A DNA stretch of 64,000 bases, taken from the NCBI GenBank assembly GCA_000153145.1, contig CH672415.1:438973-502972 (forward strand). Direction: 5' to 3'. The notes beneath the pieces were generated by a model, which was given only the letters and a program-made list of their open reading frames with translations, was not told the origin of the DNA and made no database searches. Source of the stretch: a marine actinobacterium PHSC20C1. Lineage in GTDB: Bacteria > Actinomycetota > Actinomycetes > Actinomycetales > Microbacteriaceae. Shown here piece by piece: positions 48,496 through 56,565 of this stretch (its first letter is position 1; each line of letters begins with the position of its first letter). Made by a program: the position numbers and the translations under genes.

Positions 48496-49848
48496 CTAGA
48501 GCAAGGATCCCAGATCTGAGCCAACGGTCGGGTAGGCAGCGGTCGCAGACTTGAGCTGACGAGTAGTGAGCCCCAGTTTGATGGCGAGTCCGAAGGTGTT
48601 GACTAGTTCGCCGTATTCTGGTCCTAGTAGATGAGCGCCGACAATACGGTCGTTCGACCGGTCAATAAGAATCTTGACAGCGGCAGTACTCTCGCCGACA
48701 CGGAAATTGGAGTACCAGCTGCTGGTGTCGGAGTACCGAACCTTAACGTCGATTCCCTGTTCTTTGGCCTCGGATTCCAATAGGCCGACGCGGGCGAGTT
48801 CGGGAATAGTGAAAACTGCGGTCGGGATTCCGGAGTAGTCGGGAACAGTGGTCGTGCCTTTGATCATGTTGGATGCCGCAACTTTTGCCTCGAAGACTGC
48901 TACAGGGGTGAGTGGCATTCCACGAGTGTCTGCCGAGTCGCCAGCGGCCCAGACCGCTGCGTTGGTTGTACTTTGAAGGTGGCTGCTGACTGCAACGCCC
49001 TGAGTGCTCCACTCAACGCCAGCGGCATCAAGGTGAAGCGTGTCGAGTTCAGCGACTCGTCCGGCGCCGTGCACGACGAGGTCGGTCTCAATGGTCTCAA
49101 TGGTGCCGTCGCGCTCGACAGTGACGACATACCCTTGGTCATTTTTCGTGATCGCTGTGATGTCTGTGCTTCGCCTCAAGACGATGCCGACTTCTTGGCC
49201 GCGAGCGACGAGAAGTTCGACGAGATCAGCGTCAAAGCCTTTGAGCGGGCGCGGTCCGCGGTCCACGATTACCGCGCTGCTTCCAGCGCGAGCAACGATA
49301 TGGGCAAACTCAAACGAAACGAAGCCGCCGCCGACAAAGAGAATCCGATCGGGGAGGGCGGGAAGCTCCAGAAAACCTGTGCTGTCAATTACGTGCTCAT
49401 GGCCAGAAAACTTAAGGGGGCGCGGACGTGCTCCTGTAGCGATCAGGAATCGGTCAGCAGTGTAACCAGTGCCGTCAATGTCTATCTCGTTTGGGCCAGT
49501 GAATTGCGCGTGGCCGTGAAGCGTGTCGACACCGTTGCTGCGCAGATTGGTCTCCATGCGCCGGGGTACGGGGTCGGTAAACCCATGCTTGTGCTTTATC
49601 AGGTCCATCCAATTGATTGACAATCCAGCCTCATCGATGCCCTTGCCGCGCATGAGGCGCGCACTATCGATAATTTCGGCACCACGGCGCAGGATCTTCT
49701 TGGGGTCACATCCCCGAAGTGCGCAGGTGCCTCCATAGGGGAGGGAGTCGACGATGGCGACGCGCCAGCCCGTCGAAGCGCCTTTGTTGGCTGCTGCGAT
49801 GCCGGCCATGCCGGCACCAATAACGATCAGGTCGTACGAACTATTCAT
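48496..49848 (-). CDS. MerA-like pyridine nucleotide-disulfide oxidoreductase
   Basis: FAD/NAD(P)-dependent flavoprotein of 450 residues. FAD motif VIGAGMAGIAAAN is at the start, the redox-active pair Cys42-Cys47 lies in GGTCALRGCDPKK, the NAD(P) motif RILFVGGGFVSFEFAH is near 170, and FAD/dimer motif AAGDSADTRGMPL is near 300. It lacks the C-terminal vicinal cysteines of mercuric reductase and the usual His-Pro-Thr-Glu interface motif, which reads AAYPTVGSD. It also lacks an N-terminal HMA domain. Part of the MerR-controlled operon, 60 bp after the thioredoxin-like gene. Mercury reduction is possible but not shown. Confidence 0.88.
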   Translation of the reverse strand: MNSSYDLIVIGAGMAGIAAANKGASTGWRVAIVDSLPYGGTCALRGCDPKKILRRGAEIIDSARLMRGKGIDEAGLSINWMDLIKHKHGFTDPVPRRMETNLRSNGVDTLHGHAQFTGPNEIDIDGTGYTADRFLIATGARPRPLKFSGHEHVIDSTGFLELPALPDRILFVGGGFVSFEFAHIVARAGSSAVIVDRGPRPLKGFDADLVELLVARGQEVGIVLRRSTDITAITKNDQGYVVTVERDGTIETIETDLVVHGAGRVAELDTLHLDAAGVEWSTQGVAVSSHLQSTTNAAVWAAGDSADTRGMPLTPVAVFEAKVAASNMIKGTTTVPDYSGIPTAVFTIPELARVGLLESEAKEQGIDVKVRYSDTSSWYSNFRVGESTAAVKILIDRSNDRIVGAHLLGPEYGELVNTFGLAIKLGLTTRQLKSATAAYPTVGSDLGSLL

Positions 49849-49908
49849 GAGTTATTCCTTGGGATGGTGACGGAGCAGGCGGAATGCGTGCAGAAACCTG
49901 GTGTCAGG

Positions 49909-50208
49909 TCACTCGACTGCTAGTGCAGCGCGAAGTTGGCTGAGCGTGGGCGCTCCCTCGTATCCGTCCGGCGTGTTGTACCGGCGACACGCAAGACCGA
50001 CTTGTGAATCAGGTTCTGCGAACAGGTCAGCTCCGTTTAGCTGCAGGCTGGGGGAGCCGAAAAAGCCCACATCGATCGCCTGTTCGGGTGTCTCAACCAG
50101 CTGGTGAATCACTGTGAGCTCGCGGTGCTCAGCGGCCAACAATTGCAGTCGCTGATCAGCAACCTTCCAATTCGGGCATCCATCAAAATAAAGCAGCGTG
50201 ATTTCCAT
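49909..50208 (-). CDS. Thioredoxin-like / alkylmercury-lyase-related small protein
   Basis: Small protein of 99 residues with a thioredoxin-like start MEITLLYFDGCPNW, in which the usual CxxC is CPNW (Cys11 only). A second Cys74 lies in GLACRRY. The FFGSPSLQLNGADLFAEP stretch resembles proteins often found next to MerR and reductase genes and sometimes labelled alkylmercury lyase. ATG 50208 is used; longer frames would run through the operator and the merR-like gene. First gene of the operon, divergent from the MerR gene. Catalytic role unknown. Confidence 0.75.
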   Translation of the reverse strand: MEITLLYFDGCPNWKVADQRLQLLAAEHRELTVIHQLVETPEQAIDVGFFGSPSLQLNGADLFAEPDSQVGLACRRYNTPDGYEGAPTLSQLRAALAVE

Positions 50209-50222
50209 AGCATTGAGACTAA

Positions 50223-50250
50223 ACCTTGATCTACGCTGCAAGGTCAAGGG
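50223..50250 (-). promoter_or_regulatory. MerR-type operator and promoter
   Basis: Inverted repeat ACCTTG-ATCTACGCTG-CAAGGT at 50223-50244. On the minus strand a -35 TTGACC is followed by a 19-bp spacer containing the dyad and then TTAGTC/TAGTCT. An overlong 19-bp spacer filled by a dyad is the hallmark of MerR-activated promoters. It drives the thioredoxin-like and reductase genes. Confidence 0.8.
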
Positions 50251-50264
50251 CCTAAAATCAAAGT

Positions 50265-50663
50265 ATGCGCATAGGAGAAGTAGCAAACACCGCAGGATTG
50301 CCTGCGCAGACAATACGCTTCTACGAGCGGCGAGGTCTGCTGCCTCAACCTCAGCGCGACTCGAACGGCTATCGTTCCTACGACTCGACCGTGCTGTCTC
50401 GTCTCGGATTTATCCGGAACGGGCAGGGGGCTGGACTAACTTTGCTCGAAATCGCGACAGTGCTCGAATTGCGCGGCGACGGTCTTTCACCGTGCGCCCA
50501 TGTCCGCGACCTCTTGTCAGAAAAACTGCACGACGTTCGGCGACGCCAGACCGAGCTCGCGGCTCTCGAGGGAGAACTCGAGACTCTTATCGGTCGTAGC
50601 GAACGGCTCGATCCAGCTCACTGCACTGACTCTGAGATTTGCCACATAATCACTCCCGTGTAA
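50265..50663 (+). CDS. MerR-family metal/redox-responsive regulator
   Basis: Activator of 132 residues. The N-terminal winged HTH is MRIGEVANTAGLPAQTIRFY followed by ERRGLL, then the dimerisation helix (about 80-112). Cysteines at 77, 120 and 126 lie where MerR, ZntR or CueR bind metal, but the 120-126 spacing (five residues between) differs from classic mercury MerR, so the inducer is uncertain. It is divergent from the operon it should control, with the operator in the 56-bp gap. Confidence 0.9.
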   Translation: MRIGEVANTAGLPAQTIRFYERRGLLPQPQRDSNGYRSYDSTVLSRLGFIRNGQGAGLTLLEIATVLELRGDGLSPCAHVRDLLSEKLHDVRRRQTELAALEGELETLIGRSERLDPAHCTDSEICHIITPV

Positions 50664-51947
50664 TCAGGAATTGGCTCGCGTTCTGACAGTGACGACTTGG
50701 GCGACGATGATTGCGCTTGCCACCGCAACTGCGACGACGACCGTGAAGAGGTCACTCTGAAGCTTGAGAATAGTGAATGGGATCAGGATCGCTAAGTCGA
50801 GAACGATCGTCAAAATCGGCAGCCAGATATTAGCCCCAATCTTCGACCGAAGGTGACGGATAACGCCCCACTGCACGGCCATATCCATCGACAGGTAGAG
50901 AAAGGCTCCCATCGAAGCAATTTGGCTCAGATCGAGGAATACCGTGACGAGAATGGCGAGACCGGCAGTGATGATCATGGGCTGATGAGGGACTGCTTTC
51001 GGCAGTGACGGAGCCTGACGCATATTCTGCAGCATTGCGTACAGGCGTGACACGGAGTAGAGGCTCGCAAGCAATCCTGAGAGAGTGGCGACGACGGCAA
51101 TCGCGACCGTGATTCCCACACCCCAGGCGCCGAAGAACGGCTCCGCGGCCTGCGCCAGAGCATAATTTCGAGCATCCACGGCACCGCTCGCCCCAATGCT
51201 CGAATTTACCGAGACCGTGATCAGGAGGTAGAGAACGGTGCAGATTGCGAGCGAAAAGAGAATTGAGCGAGCAATGTTGCGCTTGGGATCGCGGATGTCA
51301 TCACCCTGATTAGTGATGGTGGTAAATCCTTTGTACGCAAGCACGCAGAGTGTTGTGCCGGCCAGCAGGCCTACGAAGCTCACGGGATCGCCAGACGATT
51401 GTGCAAAGAAGCCATCGCCACCGACGGCAACGCCGATCAGTCCCGCGATCGCGAGAACGGCAATGCCAAGGATCTTTAGTATCGCCGTGATCGTCGCTGA
51501 GCGTTCGACGAGCGTGTTGCCAACGAAATTCACGATCGCCGCTGCGACAATCGCAGCCACTCCAAGCACGGGTACCAGGATCACGGAATCCTGAAGGTCG
51601 AATGGACGGAGAATGTAGGTGCCGAAGGTTCTCGCCAACAGGCTTTCTGCGACCACCATCGACACGAACATAAACAGCGAAAAAGAACCAGCAGCCACAC
51701 CAGGGCCGTACGCATCTTTCAGGAGCATGGCGATGCCGCCGGAGGACGGGTTCACGCTCGAATAGCGGACATATGAGTAAGAGCTGACGGCAGCGACGAT
51801 TGCGCCGAGGAGGAAAGCAACGGGAAAGAAATCACCAGCGAATTCCGCAACCTGGCCGACAAGCGCAAAGATTCCCGCGCCGATCATTACTCCCGTTCCG
51901 AGTGAAATTGACCCAGTCAACGAGATTTTATCTTTACGATCAGACAT
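50664..51947 (-). CDS. APC-family amino acid/organocation permease
   Basis: Secondary transporter of about 427 residues from ATG 51947 (MSDRKDKISLTGSISLG), with roughly twelve membrane segments. The first segment carries the APC motif LGTGVMIGAGIFALVG, and GFTTITNQGDDIRDPKRNIAR is the conserved loop after segment six. Substrate is unknown. Its stop touches the stop of the convergent MerR gene. It follows the MFS gene by 47 bp and may be co-transcribed. Confidence 0.9.
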   Translation of the reverse strand: MSDRKDKISLTGSISLGTGVMIGAGIFALVGQVAEFAGDFFPVAFLLGAIVAAVSSYSYVRYSSVNPSSGGIAMLLKDAYGPGVAAGSFSLFMFVSMVVAESLLARTFGTYILRPFDLQDSVILVPVLGVAAIVAAAIVNFVGNTLVERSATITAILKILGIAVLAIAGLIGVAVGGDGFFAQSSGDPVSFVGLLAGTTLCVLAYKGFTTITNQGDDIRDPKRNIARSILFSLAICTVLYLLITVSVNSSIGASGAVDARNYALAQAAEPFFGAWGVGITVAIAVVATLSGLLASLYSVSRLYAMLQNMRQAPSLPKAVPHQPMIITAGLAILVTVFLDLSQIASMGAFLYLSMDMAVQWGVIRHLRSKIGANIWLPILTIVLDLAILIPFTILKLQSDLFTVVVAVAVASAIIVAQVVTVRTRANS

Positions 51948-51994
51948 TGATCCTGCTTTCCGTTCCGTTGTTCTTACGCTCGGCGGTCTGATGA

Positions 51995-53254
51995 TCATAG
52001 ATTGTTGGTTCTCTTGAGAACTGAAGAAACGACATCGCTGCTGGTTTGTAAACCTCGCGAGATTGCAAAGCCGCTGGCAAGAACGCTTCCGACTAAGGCA
52101 ATGATCAGGAGTGCGATGGCTGCGAAAGTGAGGCTGCTCGCTCCAATCCACCCGGCAACCGGGTAGGTAATGAGGAAGCAGGCGTGGGAGAGCGCGAACT
52201 GGGCTGTGTAGACAAGGTTGCGGCTGGCGGGGGTGGAGGCATCAGCGAGTAGTCGTGCTGATGGCGTACCAACCAGCGAAGTACCCATGCCGAGAACCAG
52301 CCAAGTGGCCAGAAGCCAACCCCATCCGGCAGTCATTGTTGTGGCTGCAGCTGTCACGACGACAGCAGAAACGAGCCCGGCGCTGACGAACACCATGCCA
52401 GCAATCATGGTGCGGATGACGCCAATGCGAGCTGCAAGCCAGGGAACGTTGAGCGCGACTATTAGTGAACCGACTCCGTAGCTGGCCAACGTTATCGCGA
52501 GGGCTGCATCGTTGAGTCCGAATACGCTTCGGGCATACACAACGGAATTGACGAGCACGATTGCGGCCCCAGCGGCAACCACCACGTTGGCCAGCATGAG
52601 AAATTGCAGCGTTGTTGTGCGCGCAAAGATTGTTATTCCGAGGGGGAGTCGTTGCCAGAAAGAAGTCGGGCTCGACTCGGCAGCGTGAGGCGGAAATTTC
52701 GATGCGATCACGAGGACTGCTGACGTAGCGAAACCTGCGGCTGTACCCACGAACAAATTGCTATAGCTGACCAGCGTAAGTAGTGCGGCCGCGATCATGG
52801 GACTAACAAGAGACTCAAGGTCGTATGCCAGTCGGGACAGTGACAACGCCCGAGTGTAGTCCCGAGAATCAGGCAACACTGCCGGAATGAGGGACTGAAA
52901 CGCTGGGGTGAACGTTGCCGATGCAGACTGAAGAACAAATACCAGTAGGTAGATCTGCCAGGTCTCTGTCACAAAGGGCAGCATGAGCGCGATTGCCAGC
53001 CGTGCCAGATCTGCCGCAACGAGGACCGCTTTCTTGGGCATCCGATCCACGATGGCTGCGACGAGCGGGGCAACTCCCACATAGGCCACCATTTTTATGG
53101 TGAGTGCTGTTCCGAGGACTGCCCCTGCCGCGTCTCCGGCTAGGTCGAAGGCTAATAGGCCAAGAGCGACAGTGAGCAAGCCGGTGCCCAATAACGCAAT
53201 CACCTGCGCTGAAAATAATCGTGCGTAGGTGCTGTTGCGGAGTACCCGCAGCAT
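51995..53254 (-). CDS. MFS transporter
   Basis: Major facilitator of 419 residues with about twelve membrane segments (start STYARLFSAQVIALLGTGLL, loop IVDRMPKKAVLVAADLARL between segments two and three, the MFS loop motif). It is translationally coupled to the ArsR gene through a TAATG overlap, so ArsR probably controls it. This arrangement is typical of metal or drug exporters, but the substrate cannot be told. Confidence 0.92.
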   Translation of the reverse strand: MLRVLRNSTYARLFSAQVIALLGTGLLTVALGLLAFDLAGDAAGAVLGTALTIKMVAYVGVAPLVAAIVDRMPKKAVLVAADLARLAIALMLPFVTETWQIYLLVFVLQSASATFTPAFQSLIPAVLPDSRDYTRALSLSRLAYDLESLVSPMIAAALLTLVSYSNLFVGTAAGFATSAVLVIASKFPPHAAESSPTSFWQRLPLGITIFARTTTLQFLMLANVVVAAGAAIVLVNSVVYARSVFGLNDAALAITLASYGVGSLIVALNVPWLAARIGVIRTMIAGMVFVSAGLVSAVVVTAAATTMTAGWGWLLATWLVLGMGTSLVGTPSARLLADASTPASRNLVYTAQFALSHACFLITYPVAGWIGASSLTFAAIALLIIALVGSVLASGFAISRGLQTSSDVVSSVLKRTNNL

Positions 53255-53625
53255 TAGTTAGGGTCCGTTGGCTCAATCCGCGACGTGCGGTGGTGAGCTG
53301 GTTCAGAACTCAAGGAGTGTTCGGCTTGGAAAATTGCTTCGCTCACCAACTGACTGGCATGCTCGTTGGCAAGGCGGTAAAAGATCTTTGTGCCGTCTTG
53401 GCGAGTGTGAACGATTCGCGCTAGTCGCAGCTTCGCTAGATGTTGCGAAACGGATGCCGGTGACTTGCCGACGATATCCGACAGGTGGCTCACGGAGAGT
53501 TCGTTGCTCCTCAGGGCCAGGATAATTCGCACGCGAGTCGCATCTGCGAGCATCGAAAAGACTTCGACCGCCAGTTCGACGGAGGCGTACTCCGAATTGG
53601 TCGAACCATCGTTATCTGCATTCAT
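53254..53625 (-). CDS. ArsR/SmtB-family repressor
   Basis: Winged-helix repressor of 123 residues: VFSMLADATRVRIILALRS leads into the HTH LSDIVGKSPASVSQHLAKL and the wing VHTRQDGTKIFYRL. There are no cysteines. The last helix NEHASQLVSEAIFQAEH keeps two of the four alpha-5 metal ligands of CzrA-like sensors (His and His), with Asn and Phe at the others, so metal sensing is possible but weakened. Head of the arsR-MFS operon. GATA-N8-TATC, about 10 bp upstream of its start, is a weak operator candidate. Confidence 0.9.
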   Translation of the reverse strand: MNADNDGSTNSEYASVELAVEVFSMLADATRVRIILALRSNELSVSHLSDIVGKSPASVSQHLAKLRLARIVHTRQDGTKIFYRLANEHASQLVSEAIFQAEHSLSSEPAHHRTSRIEPTDPN

Positions 53626-53693
53626 ACGCAGATAGTAGCATTTATCATTGCGGGCGATTGAGGTGCCACCTTCAATGTGGATAGTCTTCCCGT

Positions 53694-54461
53694 GTGAGCG
53701 CTATCGATCTTAACAGCGACCTTGGCGAGTGGGATCTCGACGAGGAGCTTCCGGGTGCCATCGTTCCAGACGAGGCCGAGATGTTCCGTCTCGTCACGAG
53801 TGCGAACGTCGCAGCAGGCTTCCACGCTGGCGGTGCCGAAAGTATGCTTGCCAGCGCTCGACTGGCGTTCACGCACGACGTCAGTCTTGGCGTGCATCCG
53901 TCATACCGTGACCGAGATGGCTTGGGGAGGCGCGCACAGGAAATCAGCTCCGCACTCCTCATTCGTGAAATTTTAGAACAGGTCGAATCGCTCAACGTAG
54001 CGGCGACAGTGGCAGGAACGTTCGTACGGTATATGAAGCCCCATGGTGCTCTCTACAACCGCATAGCAGTCGACAATGTACAGGCGGATGCAGTGGCTCG
54101 CGCCTCGAAAGAAGCACACTTGCCGCTGTTGGGACTCGCTGGAACCGCTATTCATCGTGCCGCAGATCGTCATGGCGTGCAGTTTTTTCGCGAAGCATTC
54201 GTCGACCGTGCCTACCTTGTGGACGGCACTTTGGCGCCGCGCTCGATGCCCGGCGCCGTAATTACTGATCCCGCAATGGCAGGGGAGCGGGCGGTTGAGA
54301 TGGCGCTCGAAGGTAGGGTCTTGGCGATCGATGGCAGCTCGCTCACCGTCGAATTGGACTCGCTTTGTGTCCACGGAGACACTCCGGGCGCCGTCGTCAT
54401 GGCGTCGGCTGCGCGAACGATGCTCACGGACGCAGGTCTCGCGATTCGGTCGTTCGCATGA
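53694..54461 (+). CDS. pxpA: 5-oxoprolinase subunit PxpA
   Basis: LamB/YcsF-family subunit of 255 residues of the ATP-dependent 5-oxoprolinase, which opens pyroglutamate to glutamate. Landmarks are IDLNSDLGEWDLDEE, VTSANVAAGFHAGG, GVHPSYRDRDGLGRR, RYMKPHGALYNRIA and REAFVDRAYLVDGTLAPR. The GTG 53694 start gives MSAIDLNSDLGE. It ends in an ATGA overlap with pxpB. First gene of pxpABC. Confidence 0.95.
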   Translation: MSAIDLNSDLGEWDLDEELPGAIVPDEAEMFRLVTSANVAAGFHAGGAESMLASARLAFTHDVSLGVHPSYRDRDGLGRRAQEISSALLIREILEQVESLNVAATVAGTFVRYMKPHGALYNRIAVDNVQADAVARASKEAHLPLLGLAGTAIHRAADRHGVQFFREAFVDRAYLVDGTLAPRSMPGAVITDPAMAGERAVEMALEGRVLAIDGSSLTVELDSLCVHGDTPGAVVMASAARTMLTDAGLAIRSFA

Positions 54462-55084
54462 AAATCCTTCCTTTCGGTGACCGCGCACTCTTGGCGGAGT
54501 TCAGCAACCTCGACCAGACGATGAGGGCTTTTAGAGCATTCGGGGTCGCTCGTGCGCCAGGGATCATCGAACTGATTCCGGCAGCTTCCACGGTGCTTGT
54601 TCGGCTCGACCCGAACAAGCTCTCGCTGCGTGCGGCGGAGCAATGGGTAACGGATACATACGGGCGCGCATCGAGAGTCGACACCGGGGGAGAGGTAGTG
54701 GACTCGAATGTGATCATTCCGGTGCGCTACAACGGTCCCGACCTTGCCCAGACAGCCTTAATGCTAGGGATCAGTGTCGCAGAGCTGATTTCCCGCCATT
54801 CGCAGGCTCAGTGGCGGTGCGCCTTCATCGGGTTCGTCCCTGGCTTTGCGTACCTTGCCAGCAAAGACGTTGATTTCGATGTGCCTCGGCGACACACTTC
54901 TCGGGCGACGGTTCCGCGAGGTTCAGTTGGTTTGGCGGGCGAGTTCACTGGTATCTACCCACGCAGCTCACCGGGAGGCTGGCAAATAATCGGAACGACA
55001 CCGCTGGAGTTATGGAACGAATCTCACGACGATCCCGCGGCGATCACTCCGGGAATGACGGTGCGATTCGAGGTAGACACTTAA
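54458..55084 (+). CDS. pxpB: 5-oxoprolinase subunit PxpB
   Basis: KipI-like carboxyltransferase-domain subunit 1, 208 residues. It starts MKILPFGDRALLAEFS and has IPVRYNGPDLA, AFIGFVPGFAYLA and the GSVGLAGEFTGIYPRSSPGGWQ region (here split by GEFTG) that marks the family. The ATG at 54458 overlaps the pxpA stop; its own TAA overlaps the pxpC ATG. In Bacillus the homologue KipI also inhibits a sporulation kinase; no such partner is expected here. Confidence 0.95.
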   Translation: MKILPFGDRALLAEFSNLDQTMRAFRAFGVARAPGIIELIPAASTVLVRLDPNKLSLRAAEQWVTDTYGRASRVDTGGEVVDSNVIIPVRYNGPDLAQTALMLGISVAELISRHSQAQWRCAFIGFVPGFAYLASKDVDFDVPRRHTSRATVPRGSVGLAGEFTGIYPRSSPGGWQIIGTTPLELWNESHDDPAAITPGMTVRFEVDT

Positions 55085-55956
55085 TGAACCAGCTGAATAT
55101 CGTTCAACCGGGGCCTCTCACTCTCGTGCAAGATTTGGGGCGTCCTGGCTTGGCTCATCTCGGTGTTGGCGCATCGGGGGCTATGGATCGCGCTGCGTTC
55201 GCACTAGCAAATCGTCTCGTTGGCAATGCACCGGATGCTGCTGGTCTCGAGATTCTCTTCGGTCCCGTCACGATCAGAGCCGAGGCCTCCGTTTGGGTTG
55301 CAGTGACAGGTGCTTGGGGAAATGTTTCGGTTGAAGGGCGTGAAGTTCCGCCGCATACCGCAACGCTAATCGGCCAAGGGGAGCCCCTTGTGCTCGGCGC
55401 GGCCGATCATGGCATTCGGTATTACGTGGCAGTTCGCGGAGGAATCGATGTGCCGCTCGTGCTTGGTTCGCGCTCGAGTGACTTACTCGCACGTCTCGGT
55501 CCGTCGCCGCTTGTCGCCGGCGAGGTGTTAAAAGTCGGTACTGCTGTCCAGGGCCCTGTGGCGCTCGTCGATGTTGTGCCGGTCGACGCACCATCAAACT
55601 CCCCGGTGACGCTCGAAGTGCGTCCCGGGCCGCGTCGCGACTGGTTCACTCCTGAGTCCTGGCGTGAATTGCTTGAGCGCGAGTGGATAGTGTCGCCCCG
55701 CTCGGATCGCACTGGCATCCGGCTTGAAGGTCCGGCCCTTGAACGAAGCGAGCAACGCGAATTGCCCAGTGAAGGGATGGTGCCCGGAGCTATCCAGGTG
55801 TCACCGGATGGCGCACCGACGATACTCGCCGTTGATCATCCGGTAACCGGGGGATACCCGGTGATTGCGGTCATTACAGATGAATGGCTTGACTCGCTTG
55901 CGCAAGTACGACCAGGGCAGGGCATCCGTTTTCGGCTCGCTACAGGCCGAGGCTGA
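55084..55956 (+). CDS. pxpC: 5-oxoprolinase subunit PxpC
   Basis: KipA-like carboxyltransferase-domain subunit 2, about 290 residues. Landmarks are IVQPGPLTLVQDLGRPGLAH, GVGASGAMDRAAFALANRLV, YVAVRGGIDVPLVLGSRSSD, RSDRTGIRLEGPAL and a C-terminal GGYPVIAVIT. The start ATG 55084 overlaps the pxpB stop (TAATG), completing a coupled pxpABC operon. No transporter or regulator is attached. Confidence 0.95.
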   Translation: MNQLNIVQPGPLTLVQDLGRPGLAHLGVGASGAMDRAAFALANRLVGNAPDAAGLEILFGPVTIRAEASVWVAVTGAWGNVSVEGREVPPHTATLIGQGEPLVLGAADHGIRYYVAVRGGIDVPLVLGSRSSDLLARLGPSPLVAGEVLKVGTAVQGPVALVDVVPVDAPSNSPVTLEVRPGPRRDWFTPESWRELLEREWIVSPRSDRTGIRLEGPALERSEQRELPSEGMVPGAIQVSPDGAPTILAVDHPVTGGYPVIAVITDEWLDSLAQVRPGQGIRFRLATGRG

Positions 55957-56206
55957 GCGTTTCTCGTGAGGATGTCGTAAAGTTCGCGAGAACCGGTGAA
56001 GCGAATAAGAAGTTCTCTCATTTATTCGAGTCGGGAACGATTCGCGTATGGGCTGCGAACGCTAAGGCGGCGCCGATTCGCTCGTACGTGAGTCAGTGGC
56101 GCCGTGAGAGATGCAGACATGCTGATCGGATGCCCGCAGGAGGCTGACGCGTGGGGGGCGGCGACATCTGGACAAGCTGACATAATGTGCATTATCGGAG
56201 ACTTGA
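55957..56206 (+). other. Gap with a start-less coding-like remnant
   Basis: A plus-strand frame reads SREDVVKFARTGEANKKF and on through RVWAANAKAAP and YVSQWRRER to a stop at 56145-56147. It has no usable start and enters pxpC in another frame. Composition looks coding-like, so it may be a truncated gene end; I do not recognise the family. The rest up to 56181 holds nothing I can name. Confidence 0.35.
56182..56195. promoter_or_regulatory. 14-bp palindrome, possible operator
   Basis: ATAATG-TG-CATTAT is a near-perfect palindrome 11 bp upstream of a GGAG-led small open frame at 56207. It looks like an operator overlapping a -10 region. No regulator is assigned. Confidence 0.4.
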
Positions 56207-56302
56207 ATGGGTCAGGAATTTCCAGCAGAGCTCGCGCTCAACAATACGGACCGCGGTTTAGAATTTCTCCGATCGAAGCACGTCGATGTTGCTCATGAAT
56301 AG
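56207..56302 (+). pseudogene. Possible truncated 5-prime end of an unknown gene
   Basis: A 31-codon frame with a good ribosome site (CGGAG, 6 bp upstream) starts MGQEFPAELALNNTDRG. Its second half runs antisense into the 3-prime end of the PII-like gene, so only about the first 17 codons look original. It could be the stump of a gene cut by arrival of the sbt cassette, or a short leader peptide. No family recognised. Confidence 0.3.
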
Positions 56303-56560
56303 GATCATGGCGTAGTCGTCGTAATAATGCTCCCGAAGATAACTGGCGATTGCCGTGGCCGTCTCAGCGTCACACACAATCTCGATGCGGATGTTGCTGT
56401 TTGCCTCCCAACCGGCATCTCGCACGCCTCGACTTCCTTTGCCGCGGGCATCGGTGATTGTGTATCCGTGCGCATTCAACCGATCCAGATCGCGGACGAG
56501 CGTGCTCTCGAGCGCTGCTTCGGTAATAACGGTCAGAAGTTTGCGGGTATGGCTGTGCAT
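56258..56560 (-). CDS. SbtB-like PII-family protein
   Basis: PII-like signalling protein of about 100 residues (start MHSHTRKLLTVITEAALES). The ferredoxin-like PII core includes ITDARGKGSRGVRDAGWEAN (T-loop region) and the C-terminal YDDYAMILFMSNIDVLRSEKF without its last residue, which matches SbtB rather than GlnB. SbtB binds adenine nucleotides including cAMP and controls SbtA in cyanobacteria. GAGAGG lies 9 bp before ATG 56560; an in-frame ATG at 56569 overlaps the sbtA stop. The overlap couples it to the transporter gene. Confidence 0.85.
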   Translation of the reverse strand: MHSHTRKLLTVITEAALESTLVRDLDRLNAHGYTITDARGKGSRGVRDAGWEANSNIRIEIVCDAETATAIASYLREHYYDDYAMILFMSNIDVLRSEKF

Positions 56561-56565
56561 GTGTC

